Notes: generated by a model from the sequence alone, not told the origin. A DNA stretch of 10,000 nt from Halisarca cf. caerulea (GCA_963170055.1 CAUJGJ010000397.1:6122501-6132500); one strand, 5' to 3'; counted from the first letter of the stretch, positions 1 through 6,932 are shown. Program-made: numbers and translations.

Positions 1-314
1 GTGAGAAAAGTTATCACTCAACACAAAGACCGTACTCGATATGGATTCACGCTGAGGAGAGCATATGGTCTTGTTCTTATCTATACTGAATTGTATAAGC
101 ATCTCTGCTAATCGAGGAGTATATATACATATAGTTTTATGAATGTGGTACCCACGAACTATACTTTCAAAATGTATAGCATTAAATGTTATTAAGCGCA
201 AACTTTTTGCTGCAACATCTATAAGCGCATGCGCTAGACATGCAGCTGACTTCTGTAGTATTCAAAGGGAACATGACATACACAGTTCGATGCACAATTA
301 ATGCATAAATGGTG

Positions 315-375
315 TAGTCTTGTAAACGAGACCCTACTCGTGTGTGGACGAGTAGGGTCTGGGTATACGAGACTA
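315..375. repeat. 61-nt near-perfect hairpin
   Basis: The inner stem is a perfect 13-bp inverted repeat, AGACCCTACTCGT (329-341) against ACGAGTAGGGTCT (348-360), with a 6-base loop. Pairing continues outwards: TAGTCT at 315-320 pairs with AGACTA at 370-375, and most bases between are paired, with one mismatch and one small internal loop. The transcribed form would be a stable hairpin of pre-miRNA size. It could also be a tiny inverted-repeat element or a relic of one. Nothing in the sequence shows transcription. Confidence 0.75.
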
Positions 376-499
376 TGTATGGTGAAAAGTTCACGTGGAA
401 CAACTATGTAAAAGAGCCTTGACGAATGTAGACACATATAGGTGCTGGTGCGATCAAAAGAAAGTAATGGCTTTTAAAAAAGCCCCTTTGCTGATCTCT

Positions 500-573
500 G
501 CACATCAAATGGATGTGCCATGGGTGCACATCAAATGGATGTGCCAGAGGTGTGTGGGCATCAAATGGATGTA
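500..573 (+). repeat. Three-copy hairpin repeat
   Basis: The unit GCACATCAAATGGATGTGCC occurs at 500-519 and again at 526-545. A third, shorter copy (GGCATCAAATGGATGTA) lies near 557-573. Each full unit is itself an inverted repeat, GCACATC and GATGTGC around a 5-base AAATG loop. The spacings are about 26 and 30 bases. It may be a short satellite or a cluster of protein-binding sites; the sequence does not decide. Confidence 0.75.
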
Positions 574-1656
574 CTACTGCCTGCTATAGGATATATTAAA
601 TAATTATACATTAAAATAATTGAGTATAATGGCAACAAGCAGCCAACGGCTGTGTGTACATGATGGTGAGGATACGAAGGGAAAGATATGCAGCTGTTTT
701 TTTTAATATACATATCTGTATATATTATTGGAGTAATTTTTTTTGTCATTTTTTTCATATTTTTATTAATATATAGTTCAGATATTTTCCCTCTTCAAAC
801 CTCCTTTCCGAGACAATATATCATAAGAACAATGTGCAATAAACAGAAAGCAAAGCCATATTATATAAGGTGATACATAGTATATAATATTGCAATAAGG
901 CAAAATGCTGCCATGCGTATATATCGATGTCATACAGTACATGTCAAATGAACGTATGTCAGTGTGGACGTCAGTACATGAACATGTTAAACACAATTCA
1001 TTGTTTACAACTCTACATGCATGTACATGTTATAAGGTTAAATAATGTTTCGATGTTGACGACCGATGTATATATATAAATGTATATAGTTGTATCACAC
1101 AAAATTTAAAAGGTATATTTCCATAATATTATACATTTTAACAATAAAACAATACAAACAACTCGGAGGAGGTCTGAATTTGTTTGCTGAGGGTTTTTCT
1201 GCTGTCTTTGTTTATAAAAATGTGATCTTCTCATTTTTTTATATCTTATGCCTTCCAATCCAACCATTCTTAACAGAAACATTGAATCGTATGCGTATAT
1301 AAAAATCAAAATTAATAATACTGTATCAGAAAATTAACACATGAACATAATATGAACAGGCATCTACATGTACACGTATTCTAAACACAAAAATGAGGCT
1401 ATTAATTGGATGTATGTATTTACTGTCAAAGTTGTCATGAAAACTTTACCATAGTCATTGCTAATGACAAATATAAAAAAATCAGGACTTACAACAACAC
1501 CAGGATGCCCTCAATACACCTCAACTTCTTACTTTCCACTCAGCTAGGAGTTTTTTTCCCTAGTTTGAGTTGTTGAAGCATTGAAAAGTACTCCCCATCA
1601 TTTGGGGTACAGCCATGTGCCTTGTAATGGGACAATTCAATTCCCTTGATCTGTTT

Positions 1657-4113
1657 CTACAGATAAGACACGCGTCCAGACACTCTCGTTTGGAACAAAG
1701 CCACAAACGTGGAGTGCTTTTCTCGCTCAGAAACAGTTAGCGAAATTCCGTTTTTTTGCTTCTGACGTAGTGCAAAATGTACATCATCAAAATGTTTCAA
1801 ATCATTACTGATACCAAGCAAAACATAAACAGCCTTCCCATGAGTCGTTTTCCACTCATGCTCTGGCTCTACATGTAAAGCTGGTACTTCACAGTCAACA
1901 ACAGCATGCTCAGGTGTTTCCTCAGTTTGGGTATCACCTGCTGTAATGTCATAGTCTGTATTATCGTACTCTACCTCTGGTTGTACACTTGCACTAACAA
2001 TCTCCATGTCCATATTTACACTACCATTATCAGTTACAGAAGTGATTTGATTTGTAGGTTCACTCTCAGTGCTCATTTCATCACCAGAAAAATCAGAGTG
2101 GGAACCTTCAAAATTGCGCACACAACATTCTGAGAAGGGAATTTGAACCCTAGTCTGCACAACCTGTTGCCAGGCAAGGTTAGCAGACTGTTGGACATAG
2201 TTGAGTGTACTGTCACAGAAATGTAACAATTGGGGACCTTCATCTCTAAACTTTGGGTCATAGTCACCATCTTTGAATACAATACCATTATCTACTTCAT
2301 CCCACCAAACTCCTTTCCCAGGTAGCAAAAAACGACTAATTCTTTCTATGTGTGCTTGGAAACTAGCACAGACCTTCTCAATGAAACCTTTTTTAAGCAG
2401 TGATCCTTTGAAAGGTGGAACACCACTAGCCTCTTTAGATACTCGATGTTCCTGGTTGCCAGGAGAGGAACCAACCAGGTTCTTCTCCAGTTCTTTGGCT
2501 TGCACATGTAACAAAACCTTAGGGATAACATTTTCAGGATTTTTAGTACACTTTTCAGCTACCATTCGCACACTATTGAACAGCCTTTCATTGGATTCGG
2601 TATTAACAGACCTCAAACACACTATTTCGTATTGCAAAGGGGCATGTGTCAGCAGCGAATGGAAGTATAAGCCAAAAAACTTAGTCCCCTTCAATGATGG
2701 GAACAGACTTACACACAGCTCGTGGTGGACCCAACACACATTGTAAAGCCTCAAAACATTTCTAGGTGTCCGCTCGCTTGGCGGCATATAAAGCAATTCA
2801 GAGATATACACAGCTGACTCGATAAGTTTTAAAATGTCACCATCTATATGTATACCAGTATTCTTAGCTTTTAAAAGTACTTGGTACACTCGAAGCAATC
2901 CCACTCTTAAGTCAGCTCCTGTGTGCCCTGAATCTTTCCAGTAAACAGTAGTTTGTATCAGGTCATGAACCTCCTTTTTCAAAGGATTGGTTAACAGATC
3001 AGAGACAACTGGGAGTAAGTTGTTCAAATGTCCCTTAAGATCATGCAAAGGTTCATGGGGCAATATGGAATACTTGTCTAGATAGCACAATTCTAGTTCA
3101 CAATTTGGATTACTTAGTAATAATGAAGGAACCCTTTGGCATCCTTCCAGCAACTTCTTAAGCTTACTGTAGAGCTCAGGTTTTGGTAAATCTATGTCAA
3201 TGCAGCCTCTTGCACGTAACTCATTTCGCAAGTTACCCACAGTGAGATTTTCAAAAGGCTTAACTACATTACGTTTCACACCAAATACCCCCTTGGTGGC
3301 AAGTTGCTGCAAATCTTTAACTGACCTGACCTTTCTTCTCAGAGAAAGTGTCTGGTCAGTATTTTCGTCAACATGAATTCCACAACAACCACAAGGGTAG
3401 TGACCACCACATTGCATGCCCATTTCAAAGGCAACAGCTTTGTGATCCCCAACAAAGAATCGAATAACATCTTTAACACAAACACCCTTGGAACTCTCAA
3501 CAGGATCCCTCAAGGATGACAAGCATTCAAGTCTGTCAGGAATAAGAGCAGCCTGATCATCGGTAGAAGATGATGACAAACAAACAATGTACATTTCAGG
3601 CTGCTCCACATATTCCTGCAGACTCATACCATGTTTGTGTTCATCAAACAAGGAATGATCAAACGAAGCTTCATCGTATACAACACTCAAGGTAACTAGG
3701 ATATACCCACGTGACATGACACTGGAATGGTCATGCCAAAACAAAATACTTCGACTCCTTTGGAGTTCTCTTAGTCTTTTCTTTAACGAATCATCGTCAG
3801 TGTCAAGAACACTTTGAAATTTTGAAACAAAATTGGACAAGTCACTTGGCGACATCTGCTCAATCTCTTCATCAGTTTTTAGTCTCATGTATGATTCGTG
3901 TTTATTGAGCAACTTTTTACGCAAATAATCTAAGCTTAGCTTACGTCCATAAACAATCTTTTCCTCTTTCACAAGTTCACTATTCATCCACTTGTATGTG
4001 AATATTGAATACGGTGCACAAGGTTCACCTATATTCAGCTGACCACTATCGATATATGAGTTAATGTCTTTTTTAACTTTTTTCCAGTGTTGGCAAACAT
4101 GGAATAGATACAT
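1657..4113 (-). CDS. DDE transposase-like protein, large C-terminal part
   Basis: This is the longest open frame in the window, 818 codons from the first in-frame ATG at 4113 to TAG. Real translation probably enters near 4083 (residue 11) from the upstream segment, because the segment 'VKKDINSYIDSG' continues that protein. Visible in order: WHDHS (Asp128), a LIPDRLECL stretch (191-199), VGDHKA (Asp223) followed by Cys241, Cys243 and Cys244, a SAP-like segment at about 288-324 (LTVGNLRNELRARG), EPLHDLKGH at 354-362, NTESNERLF (Glu506, Glu509), and an acidic Ser/Thr-rich tail at about 675-757. The layout, an early Asp, a second Asp before a Cys pair, a later 'PLHDLKGH' block and a late Glu, resembles RNase-H-fold transposases of the CACTA/KDZ/Plavaka kind. 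I recall unnamed sponge and cnidarian proteins with the same blocks, but ran no search. The catalytic roles are inferred. The unbroken length suggests recent activity or selection. Confidence 0.75.
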   Translation of the reverse strand: MYLFHVCQHWKKVKKDINSYIDSGQLNIGEPCAPYSIFTYKWMNSELVKEEKIVYGRKLSLDYLRKKLLNKHESYMRLKTDEEIEQMSPSDLSNFVSKFQSVLDTDDDSLKKRLRELQRSRSILFWHDHSSVMSRGYILVTLSVVYDEASFDHSLFDEHKHGMSLQEYVEQPEMYIVCLSSSSTDDQAALIPDRLECLSSLRDPVESSKGVCVKDVIRFFVGDHKAVAFEMGMQCGGHYPCGCCGIHVDENTDQTLSLRRKVRSVKDLQQLATKGVFGVKRNVVKPFENLTVGNLRNELRARGCIDIDLPKPELYSKLKKLLEGCQRVPSLLLSNPNCELELCYLDKYSILPHEPLHDLKGHLNNLLPVVSDLLTNPLKKEVHDLIQTTVYWKDSGHTGADLRVGLLRVYQVLLKAKNTGIHIDGDILKLIESAVYISELLYMPPSERTPRNVLRLYNVCWVHHELCVSLFPSLKGTKFFGLYFHSLLTHAPLQYEIVCLRSVNTESNERLFNSVRMVAEKCTKNPENVIPKVLLHVQAKELEKNLVGSSPGNQEHRVSKEASGVPPFKGSLLKKGFIEKVCASFQAHIERISRFLLPGKGVWWDEVDNGIVFKDGDYDPKFRDEGPQLLHFCDSTLNYVQQSANLAWQQVVQTRVQIPFSECCVRNFEGSHSDFSGDEMSTESEPTNQITSVTDNGSVNMDMEIVSASVQPEVEYDNTDYDITAGDTQTEETPEHAVVDCEVPALHVEPEHEWKTTHGKAVYVLLGISNDLKHFDDVHFALRQKQKNGISLTVSEREKHSTFVALFQTRVSGRVSYL

Positions 4114-4786
4114 AATGATCACCTATTTTCTTTTTGTGCACCCTACTCACAGGATTCGCCTTCTCTTTTTTCCCCTGTAGATTCTCAACATTCAACCCTT
4201 TGGAAATTGCTAGCTGCTTCACAGCATGGTCAGCATTCGTACCACCAATGTCAAATCTTTTAGCTACAGCACTCCATATTACAGGAGTTTCACAATTGCT
4301 TAAAAAAGATAATATTTCTCCTTCTTTTTCAGCAGGGATTAGTACAAATTTGCTTGTTTTCCCTGGTGGAGCCCACTCAAAGCCAGCGATTTTACGTTTT
4401 CGTGAGTATGAGGCATCAGATTCACATTCAGCTAAGTGAGCAATAGCCATATTTTCTCCAATACCTGTTTCCACGGCCTTTTTCACATCAAGTTTAATCT
4501 GTCTCTTAGAGCTTGAGGCTCCAGTTCTGTTGTTATCTGCAACTTGAATGCTAGGTGACAATTCAAGATATGTTTGGTTAAAATTCACCTTGAACATTCC
4601 ATTTAATTCTTTTAGTACAGATGATGCCGCAGCTCTACCACTTTTACTTAGATCAAAGCGCTGTTTCAAATTTAAATCTGGCTTGTATACTGGTTGCAGA
4701 GGATACAACTCCTGAAATTCACAATGATTTACATAGCAAGCTGCGCATTGGGACACAGTATGCTTCGATCGATCTGCAACAGACAT
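4073..4786 (-). CDS. Basic, winged-helix-like segment upstream of the transposase core
   Basis: An open frame of 237 codons starts with an ATG at 4786, but it follows the middle segment in the same frame, separated by TGA-AAC. If the candidate 78-nt intron is real, this ATG is intronic and the exon starts at 4773. Near the N-terminus is a Cys group (CAACYVNHC, 14-22) that might bind zinc. Residues about 155-197 (ILSFLSNCETP, then KRFDIGGTNADHAVKQLA) look like a short helical bundle of helix-turn-helix or winged-helix type, and the flanking residues 205-220 are Lys/Arg-rich. A DNA-binding role would suit the N-terminal half of a transposase, but this is inference. The last residues before TAA (YVSIPCLPTLEK) continue naturally into the downstream frame one base over, so the stop at 4075-4073 probably results from one extra A in the A6 run. 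Confidence 0.6.
   Translation of the reverse strand: MSVADRSKHTVSQCAACYVNHCEFQELYPLQPVYKPDLNLKQRFDLSKSGRAAASSVLKELNGMFKVNFNQTYLELSPSIQVADNNRTGASSSKRQIKLDVKKAVETGIGENMAIAHLAECESDASYSRKRKIAGFEWAPPGKTSKFVLIPAEKEGEILSFLSNCETPVIWSAVAKRFDIGGTNADHAVKQLAISKGLNVENLQGKKEKANPVSRVHKKKIGDHYVSIPCLPTLEKS
4078..4083 (-). other. A6 run at second frame change
   Basis: The upstream frame reads CTG GAA AAA AGT TAA; the downstream frame reads AAA AAA GTT AAA AAA. One extra A (or a +1 slip) accounts for the change. A second A6 run follows at 4069-4074. Splicing from GTGAGT (4161) to GGTCAG (4050) would join the frames too, but would remove IPCLPTLEK-VKKDINSY, which I believe belongs to the protein family. Confidence 0.5.
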
Positions 4787-4851
4787 GTTTCACCACTTAG
4801 ACAGTGAAAAGAACTGAAGGTACTTCTGTTTATCTGCCTGCCAGTTTTTAC
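4774..4851 (-). other. Candidate 78-nt intron covering the in-frame TGA
   Basis: On the minus strand a GTAAAA donor at 4851 follows GCTGGTG, and a TTGCAG acceptor ends at 4774 after a moderately pyrimidine-rich stretch. Its length is a multiple of three and both sites are phase 1, so removal keeps the frame and deletes the TGA at 4792-4790. The alternatives are a nonsense mutation or readthrough. The region inside the intron also reads open apart from the TGA, which leaves the case unsettled. Confidence 0.4.
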
Positions 4852-5088
4852 CACCAGCCTTGAAAACCTCTACGGCAACTTTGTTACCACAAAATCCGAA
4901 GTATGTCTCCTGATTTCGGGCATTTTTCCCAGGTCGACGTAATGAAAATGTAGGAGGGACAGCACAATGTTTGAACAATTGCACAAATATTAGGTATCTA
5001 TTACACTCATCTTGTTCACCTTGTAAATTCTCCAAAAGTTCAAAAACAGCAACTCGCGTAAAACCACAGTTTAAAACAAGACTTTTTT
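4790..5088 (-). CDS. Met-less middle segment following the 2A leader (partial)
   Basis: This frame is open from 5116 to the TGA at 4792-4790. It contains no methionine codon, so it cannot be an independent gene with a normal start. It still reads as protein: mixed helices (VAVFELLENLQGEQDE, then RYLIFVQLFKHCAVPP) followed by a basic Gly/Asn-rich part. The natural reading is that translation arrives from the 2A leader through a one-base frame change at the A6 run 5083-5088. A 53-nt GT-AG intron (5082-5030) would also join the frames, but its donor GTCTTG is poor and it would delete the helical VAVFELL part, so I prefer a base change. No family recognised. Confidence 0.5.
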
Positions 5089-5457
5089 GTGATGTTGGTT
5101 TGTTAAATCTAAATCTCTATCATAGGCATTCCTAGGACCGGGGTTTGCTTCAATGTCACCACATTTTAACAGCAAGTTACGTAAATGTTTCAAGTTTCTC
5201 ACAAGGACTTGAAACAAAACACGAAAAACCCACAAGAACAATTTGTGCAACCTAGAACAGATTACATGACAACTATGGCCCCAAAGCACTACAATCATGT
5301 CTTTGGCCAAAATATGACTCAAAGACATGCTGGTTGACTGCACAGACATGCTTGCCCACTCTAGGGATTTGCCTTGCACAGACATGGGAGCACTGCATGA
5401 CTTAAACAGCAAACAAACATGCAGTACAAAGCATACCAAAACAAAATGGTGCTTCAT
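5071..5457 (-). CDS. Signal-peptide-like leader ending in a 2A peptide
   Basis: An open frame of 128 codons with ATG at 5457. Residues 1-23 have the form of a secretory signal: short basic start, hydrophobic core (FVLVCFVLHVCLLF), small residues SCSA before a possible cleavage site. Residues 25-48 hold a 12-residue repeat beginning MSVQ twice. A second hydrophobic, basic stretch (about 71-98) leads into CGDIEANPGP, with the Gly107-Pro108 pair where 2A peptides make the ribosome skip a bond. Only 20 residues follow before TAA, but the next frame over continues the protein. 2A peptides are known from several RNA-virus families, from non-LTR retrotransposons of animals and trypanosomes, and from sea-urchin immune receptor genes, where N-terminal 2A signals give dual targeting. 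Here the downstream protein is transposase-like. Whether the leader is translated and secreted is untested. Confidence 0.7.
   Translation of the reverse strand: MKHHFVLVCFVLHVCLLFKSCSAPMSVQGKSLEWASMSVQSTSMSLSHILAKDMIVVLWGHSCHVICSRLHKLFLWVFRVLFQVLVRNLKHLRNLLLKCGDIEANPGPRNAYDRDLDLTNQHHKKVLF
5083..5088 (-). other. A6 run at first frame change
   Basis: The leader reads CAC AAA AAA GTC here and stops six bases further on; the protein-like continuation reads one base back (AAA AGT CTT). One base missing from the run, or a -1 slip, explains it. It is not a canonical X XXY YYZ slippery heptamer, because the base before the six A is C. A sequencing error in the homopolymer is possible. Confidence 0.5.
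5134..5157 (-). other. 2A ribosome-skipping motif DIEANPGP
   Basis: The codons for Asp-Ile-Glu-Ala-Asn-Pro-Gly-Pro match the 2A consensus D-(V/I)-E-x-N-P-G-P exactly. A Cys-Gly precedes it, and upstream is the helical, Leu-rich run (LRNLLLK) that active 2A peptides need in the exit tunnel. Predicted separation is between Gly (5139-5137) and Pro (5136-5134). Activity is predicted from the consensus only. Confidence 0.85.
5339..5386 (-). repeat. 36-bp tandem repeat inside the leader
   Basis: TGCACAGACATG occurs at 5339-5350 and 5375-5386, a 36-base period equal to 12 codons. It gives two copies of a segment starting MSVQ in the leader. The copies differ between the anchors, so the duplication is not recent. 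Confidence 0.55.
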
Positions 5458-5811
5458 CTTCTTGACATTAAGTGATTTGGAGAATCCTGTCCTCCTAAGT
5501 AGCTTAAAATGACAGTCGTGCTAGGGGATCACAGAATGAAGGAATTATAATTATTATTAGTATGATATAATTATGCATACGTACATGTACACCCATGCAG
5601 CTCAACACAATTACATGCTCCAATTAAAACCTAAGAGCCATAGGCAAGACAGATGTCTATATGGATAAATATCCAGACATAATTAAAGGATGTAGCACAC
5701 AGGTCCCCCTTCCTCCCCTCCCCTGAAAGTAAACTGCATAAGGGGAATGTAGTTGAATAGAACAAATAGCATATTTGAGATATAAGCTACAATGTAGAAT
5801 GGCAAGCCCAC

Positions 5812-6052
5812 AGGCATGAGGAAAAGAACCCAGCCAAAAAAACAAGTAGCAAACTACTGTTACAGTAACATGCAGACTGCATGAATATGGTATGAAGCAG
5901 GGTGCCATGTGGGCCCGAATTGAACGGCATGCATGGGTGACAAACCCATGCAGCAAACAAACAAGTAGCAATATATGAACATATATGTTACAAAGCAGAT
6001 CCAGGTTGATTTAACGGCATGGGTGAAGAACCCAGCCAAAAAAAACATGGCC
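5812..6052. repeat. Diverged minisatellite, three copies
   Basis: Related segments start with GGCATG at 5813, 5926 and 6016. Copies 1 and 3 share GAACCCAGCCAAAAAAA, and copies 1 and 2 share ACAAGTAGCAA; between copies, GTTACA...AAGCAG is also shared. The spacings are about 113 and 90 bases. In translation on the minus strand this yields recurrent FFWLGSFPHA-like strings, which explains the spurious open frames here. Confidence 0.6.
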
Positions 6053-6290
6053 CATGGTGTACTGTCACCTAAATTTACCACTAAACTGGACTAGGATATA
6101 TTCACCCACTTATGGCACCCCAATGGGTCAAGGTATTAATCATGACCATCTCACGCACCTACGTACCTATAGCCCCTTCTGCATCGCCTAGGCCCTTCAG
6201 GTCACAGACAAAGATTCCTTGTACTATGTAAGCTCTACCTCATGCAAGGGGATCTTCGTTAACCCAGAATCCATTCTTGGAGTTAAGGGG

Positions 6291-6363
6291 ATGTAGCTAC
6301 ATGCTGGTGCGCACACATGCACCCCATGTGACAGCCATCTACGTACGAGAGCTATCACATGGG
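6291..6363. repeat. Cluster of three hairpins
   Basis: In 73 bases there is a perfect 12-bp palindrome ATGTAGCTACAT (6291-6302), a short GGTGC/GCACC hairpin just after it, and a 13-bp inverted repeat CCCATGTGACAGC (6323-6335) against GCTATCACATGGG (6351-6363) with one mismatch and a 15-base loop. It could be an inverted-repeat element relic or a structured RNA. No transcript boundary is visible. Confidence 0.55.
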
Positions 6364-6747
6364 CCCTAACAAGTGCTAGCGAATTTATGCAATACAAACA
6401 CCTGGAGGATAGAGCCTACAGACCCCTTTCACCCCCAGAGGGCAGAGAAAAAGAAAAGAGAAAGACCGTATAGAGCCGTTTAAAGAGTTTAGACTAACAA
6501 GTAGAACATGCAGGCAAGGGGCAGTTGAATGGCTTGATGAACGCAAGACAGCTGCAGATTGCCACCAGGCCGGTTATGATAGATTTGGTGCAATTATGCC
6601 AAATCTAGCCAAGCAAGTCTTCTAGCGGGCTGGAGGAATCCAAGGAAGGCCAGTGTCCGCCGTGGAGTGCTACGCGCTCCACAGTGATAAGTAAATGAAT
6701 ATTATACTGTGGTTCAAACCTGTATGCCAAGATCACCCTATTCTCAC

Positions 6748-6874
6748 CTGAAGAGCACGGTTTCCATGATTTCGGACTGTAATCATAATCTTCAGACTTC
6801 AAGCTAGGACTCCAATAGCGAACCAAGAGAGCAGCTGGCAGGACACCAACCAATGTTAGATACGCGAGAAGGGT
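6748..6874 (-). other. Candidate exon of an unknown gene
   Basis: The minus strand is open across 6605-6904, with a hydrophobic run (TLLAYLTLVGVLPAALLV) followed by a polar, Tyr/Ser/Lys segment. It meets a good splice donor, CAG|GTGAGA at 6748/6747. A possible acceptor CTTCAG ends at 6875. There is no ATG in frame (the open frame begins with GTG), so this would have to be an internal exon or a non-coding first exon next to the CRE-like motifs. No family recognised, and it may be chance. Confidence 0.25.
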
Positions 6875-6898
6875 CTGAAGTGCAACGGCGCGAATATC

Positions 6899-6932
6899 GT
6901 TCACGTCACGTCACGTATGAGTGAAACGTCAC
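6899..6932. promoter_or_regulatory. Triple ACGTCAC (CRE/ATF-like) cluster
   Basis: ACGTCAC occurs at 6903-6909, overlapping at 6908-6914, and again at 6926-6932. These match CRE/ATF or bZIP-type sites (TGACGT). They lie between a minus-strand candidate exon and a plus-strand ATG in a good context (AAAATGG at 6937-6939), as a bidirectional promoter would. The plus-strand frame from that ATG runs only 14 codons. The role is inferred from motif match. Confidence 0.35.

Larger units (their letters stand above)
1..1656. other. AT-rich non-coding region
   Basis: No frame here gives a protein-like sequence. The open frames are short, low in complexity, and rich in Tyr, Ile and Phe as expected of random AT-rich DNA. 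Apart from the two hairpin features listed separately, I see poly-T and TA-rich tracts around 695-780 and 1068-1090. The last 180 bases or so are the 3' flank of the minus-strand transposase-like gene. I found no AATAAA on the minus strand just downstream of that gene's stop, so its 3' end cannot be placed. Confidence 0.6.
1657..5457 (-). mobile_element. 2A-containing DNA-transposase-like element (coding body)
   Basis: Four consecutive minus-strand open segments appear to form one gene: leader with 2A (5457-5071), Met-less middle part (about 5088-4790), basic DNA-binding-like part (4786-4073) and transposase-like part (about 4083-1657). Frames run 1, 2, 2, 1, so the two frame changes cancel. 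Both lie at A6 runs (5083-5088 and 4078-4083). The two segments in the shared frame are separated only by a TGA at 4790-4792 and one further codon. I found no terminal inverted repeats or target-site duplication flanking it, so its ends are unknown. It may be a decayed transposon, a domesticated host gene, or a spliced gene; the long open C-terminal part argues against old decay. The transposon assignment is inferred from motif layout, not from a search. Confidence 0.6.
5458..6600. other. Non-coding region between the two transposon blocks
   Basis: No frame reads as protein; the minus-strand open frames at 5657-6081 are His/Cys/Tyr-rich and come from minisatellite DNA. Around 5535-5590 the sequence is very AT-rich. 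A diverged minisatellite and a hairpin cluster are listed separately. A polypurine stretch lies at about 6436-6466. Upstream promoter elements for the minus-strand 2A leader must lie within the first few hundred bases, but I recognise no TATA box with confidence. Confidence 0.55.

Noticed and set aside
500..573. CRISPR-like array
   Set aside because: Only three short units with 6-10-base gaps in a eukaryotic context; no true spacers.
688..996. Open frames on both strands near the poly-T tracts
   Set aside because: Low complexity, dominated by Ile, Phe and Tyr, as expected from AT-rich DNA.
2273..2746. Plus-strand open frame of 157 codons
   Set aside because: It lies entirely inside the transposase-like gene on the other strand; its translation is Ser/Thr-rich and shows no motif.
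4050..4161. A 112-nt GTGAGT...GGTCAG intron joining the last two segments
   Set aside because: Phases match, but it would remove residues (IPCLPTLEK to KKDINSYIDSG) that read naturally across the A6 run and that I believe belong to this protein family; a one-base change is simpler.
4134..4439. Plus-strand open frame of 101 codons
   Set aside because: It is antisense to the winged-helix-like segment and has no independent support.
5083..5088. Canonical -1 slippery heptamer
   Set aside because: The base before the six A is C, so the X XXY YYZ rule is not met; I saw no obvious pseudoknot just downstream.
5657..6081. Two minus-strand open frames rich in His, Cys and Tyr
   Set aside because: Their repeated FFWLGSFPHA-like strings come from the diverged minisatellite, not from a conserved protein.
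6712..6722. GGTTCAAACC as a tRNA or SINE B box
   Set aside because: No A box at the right distance and no cloverleaf can be drawn; the nearby GTGGAG/CTCCAC hairpin does not fit a tRNA.
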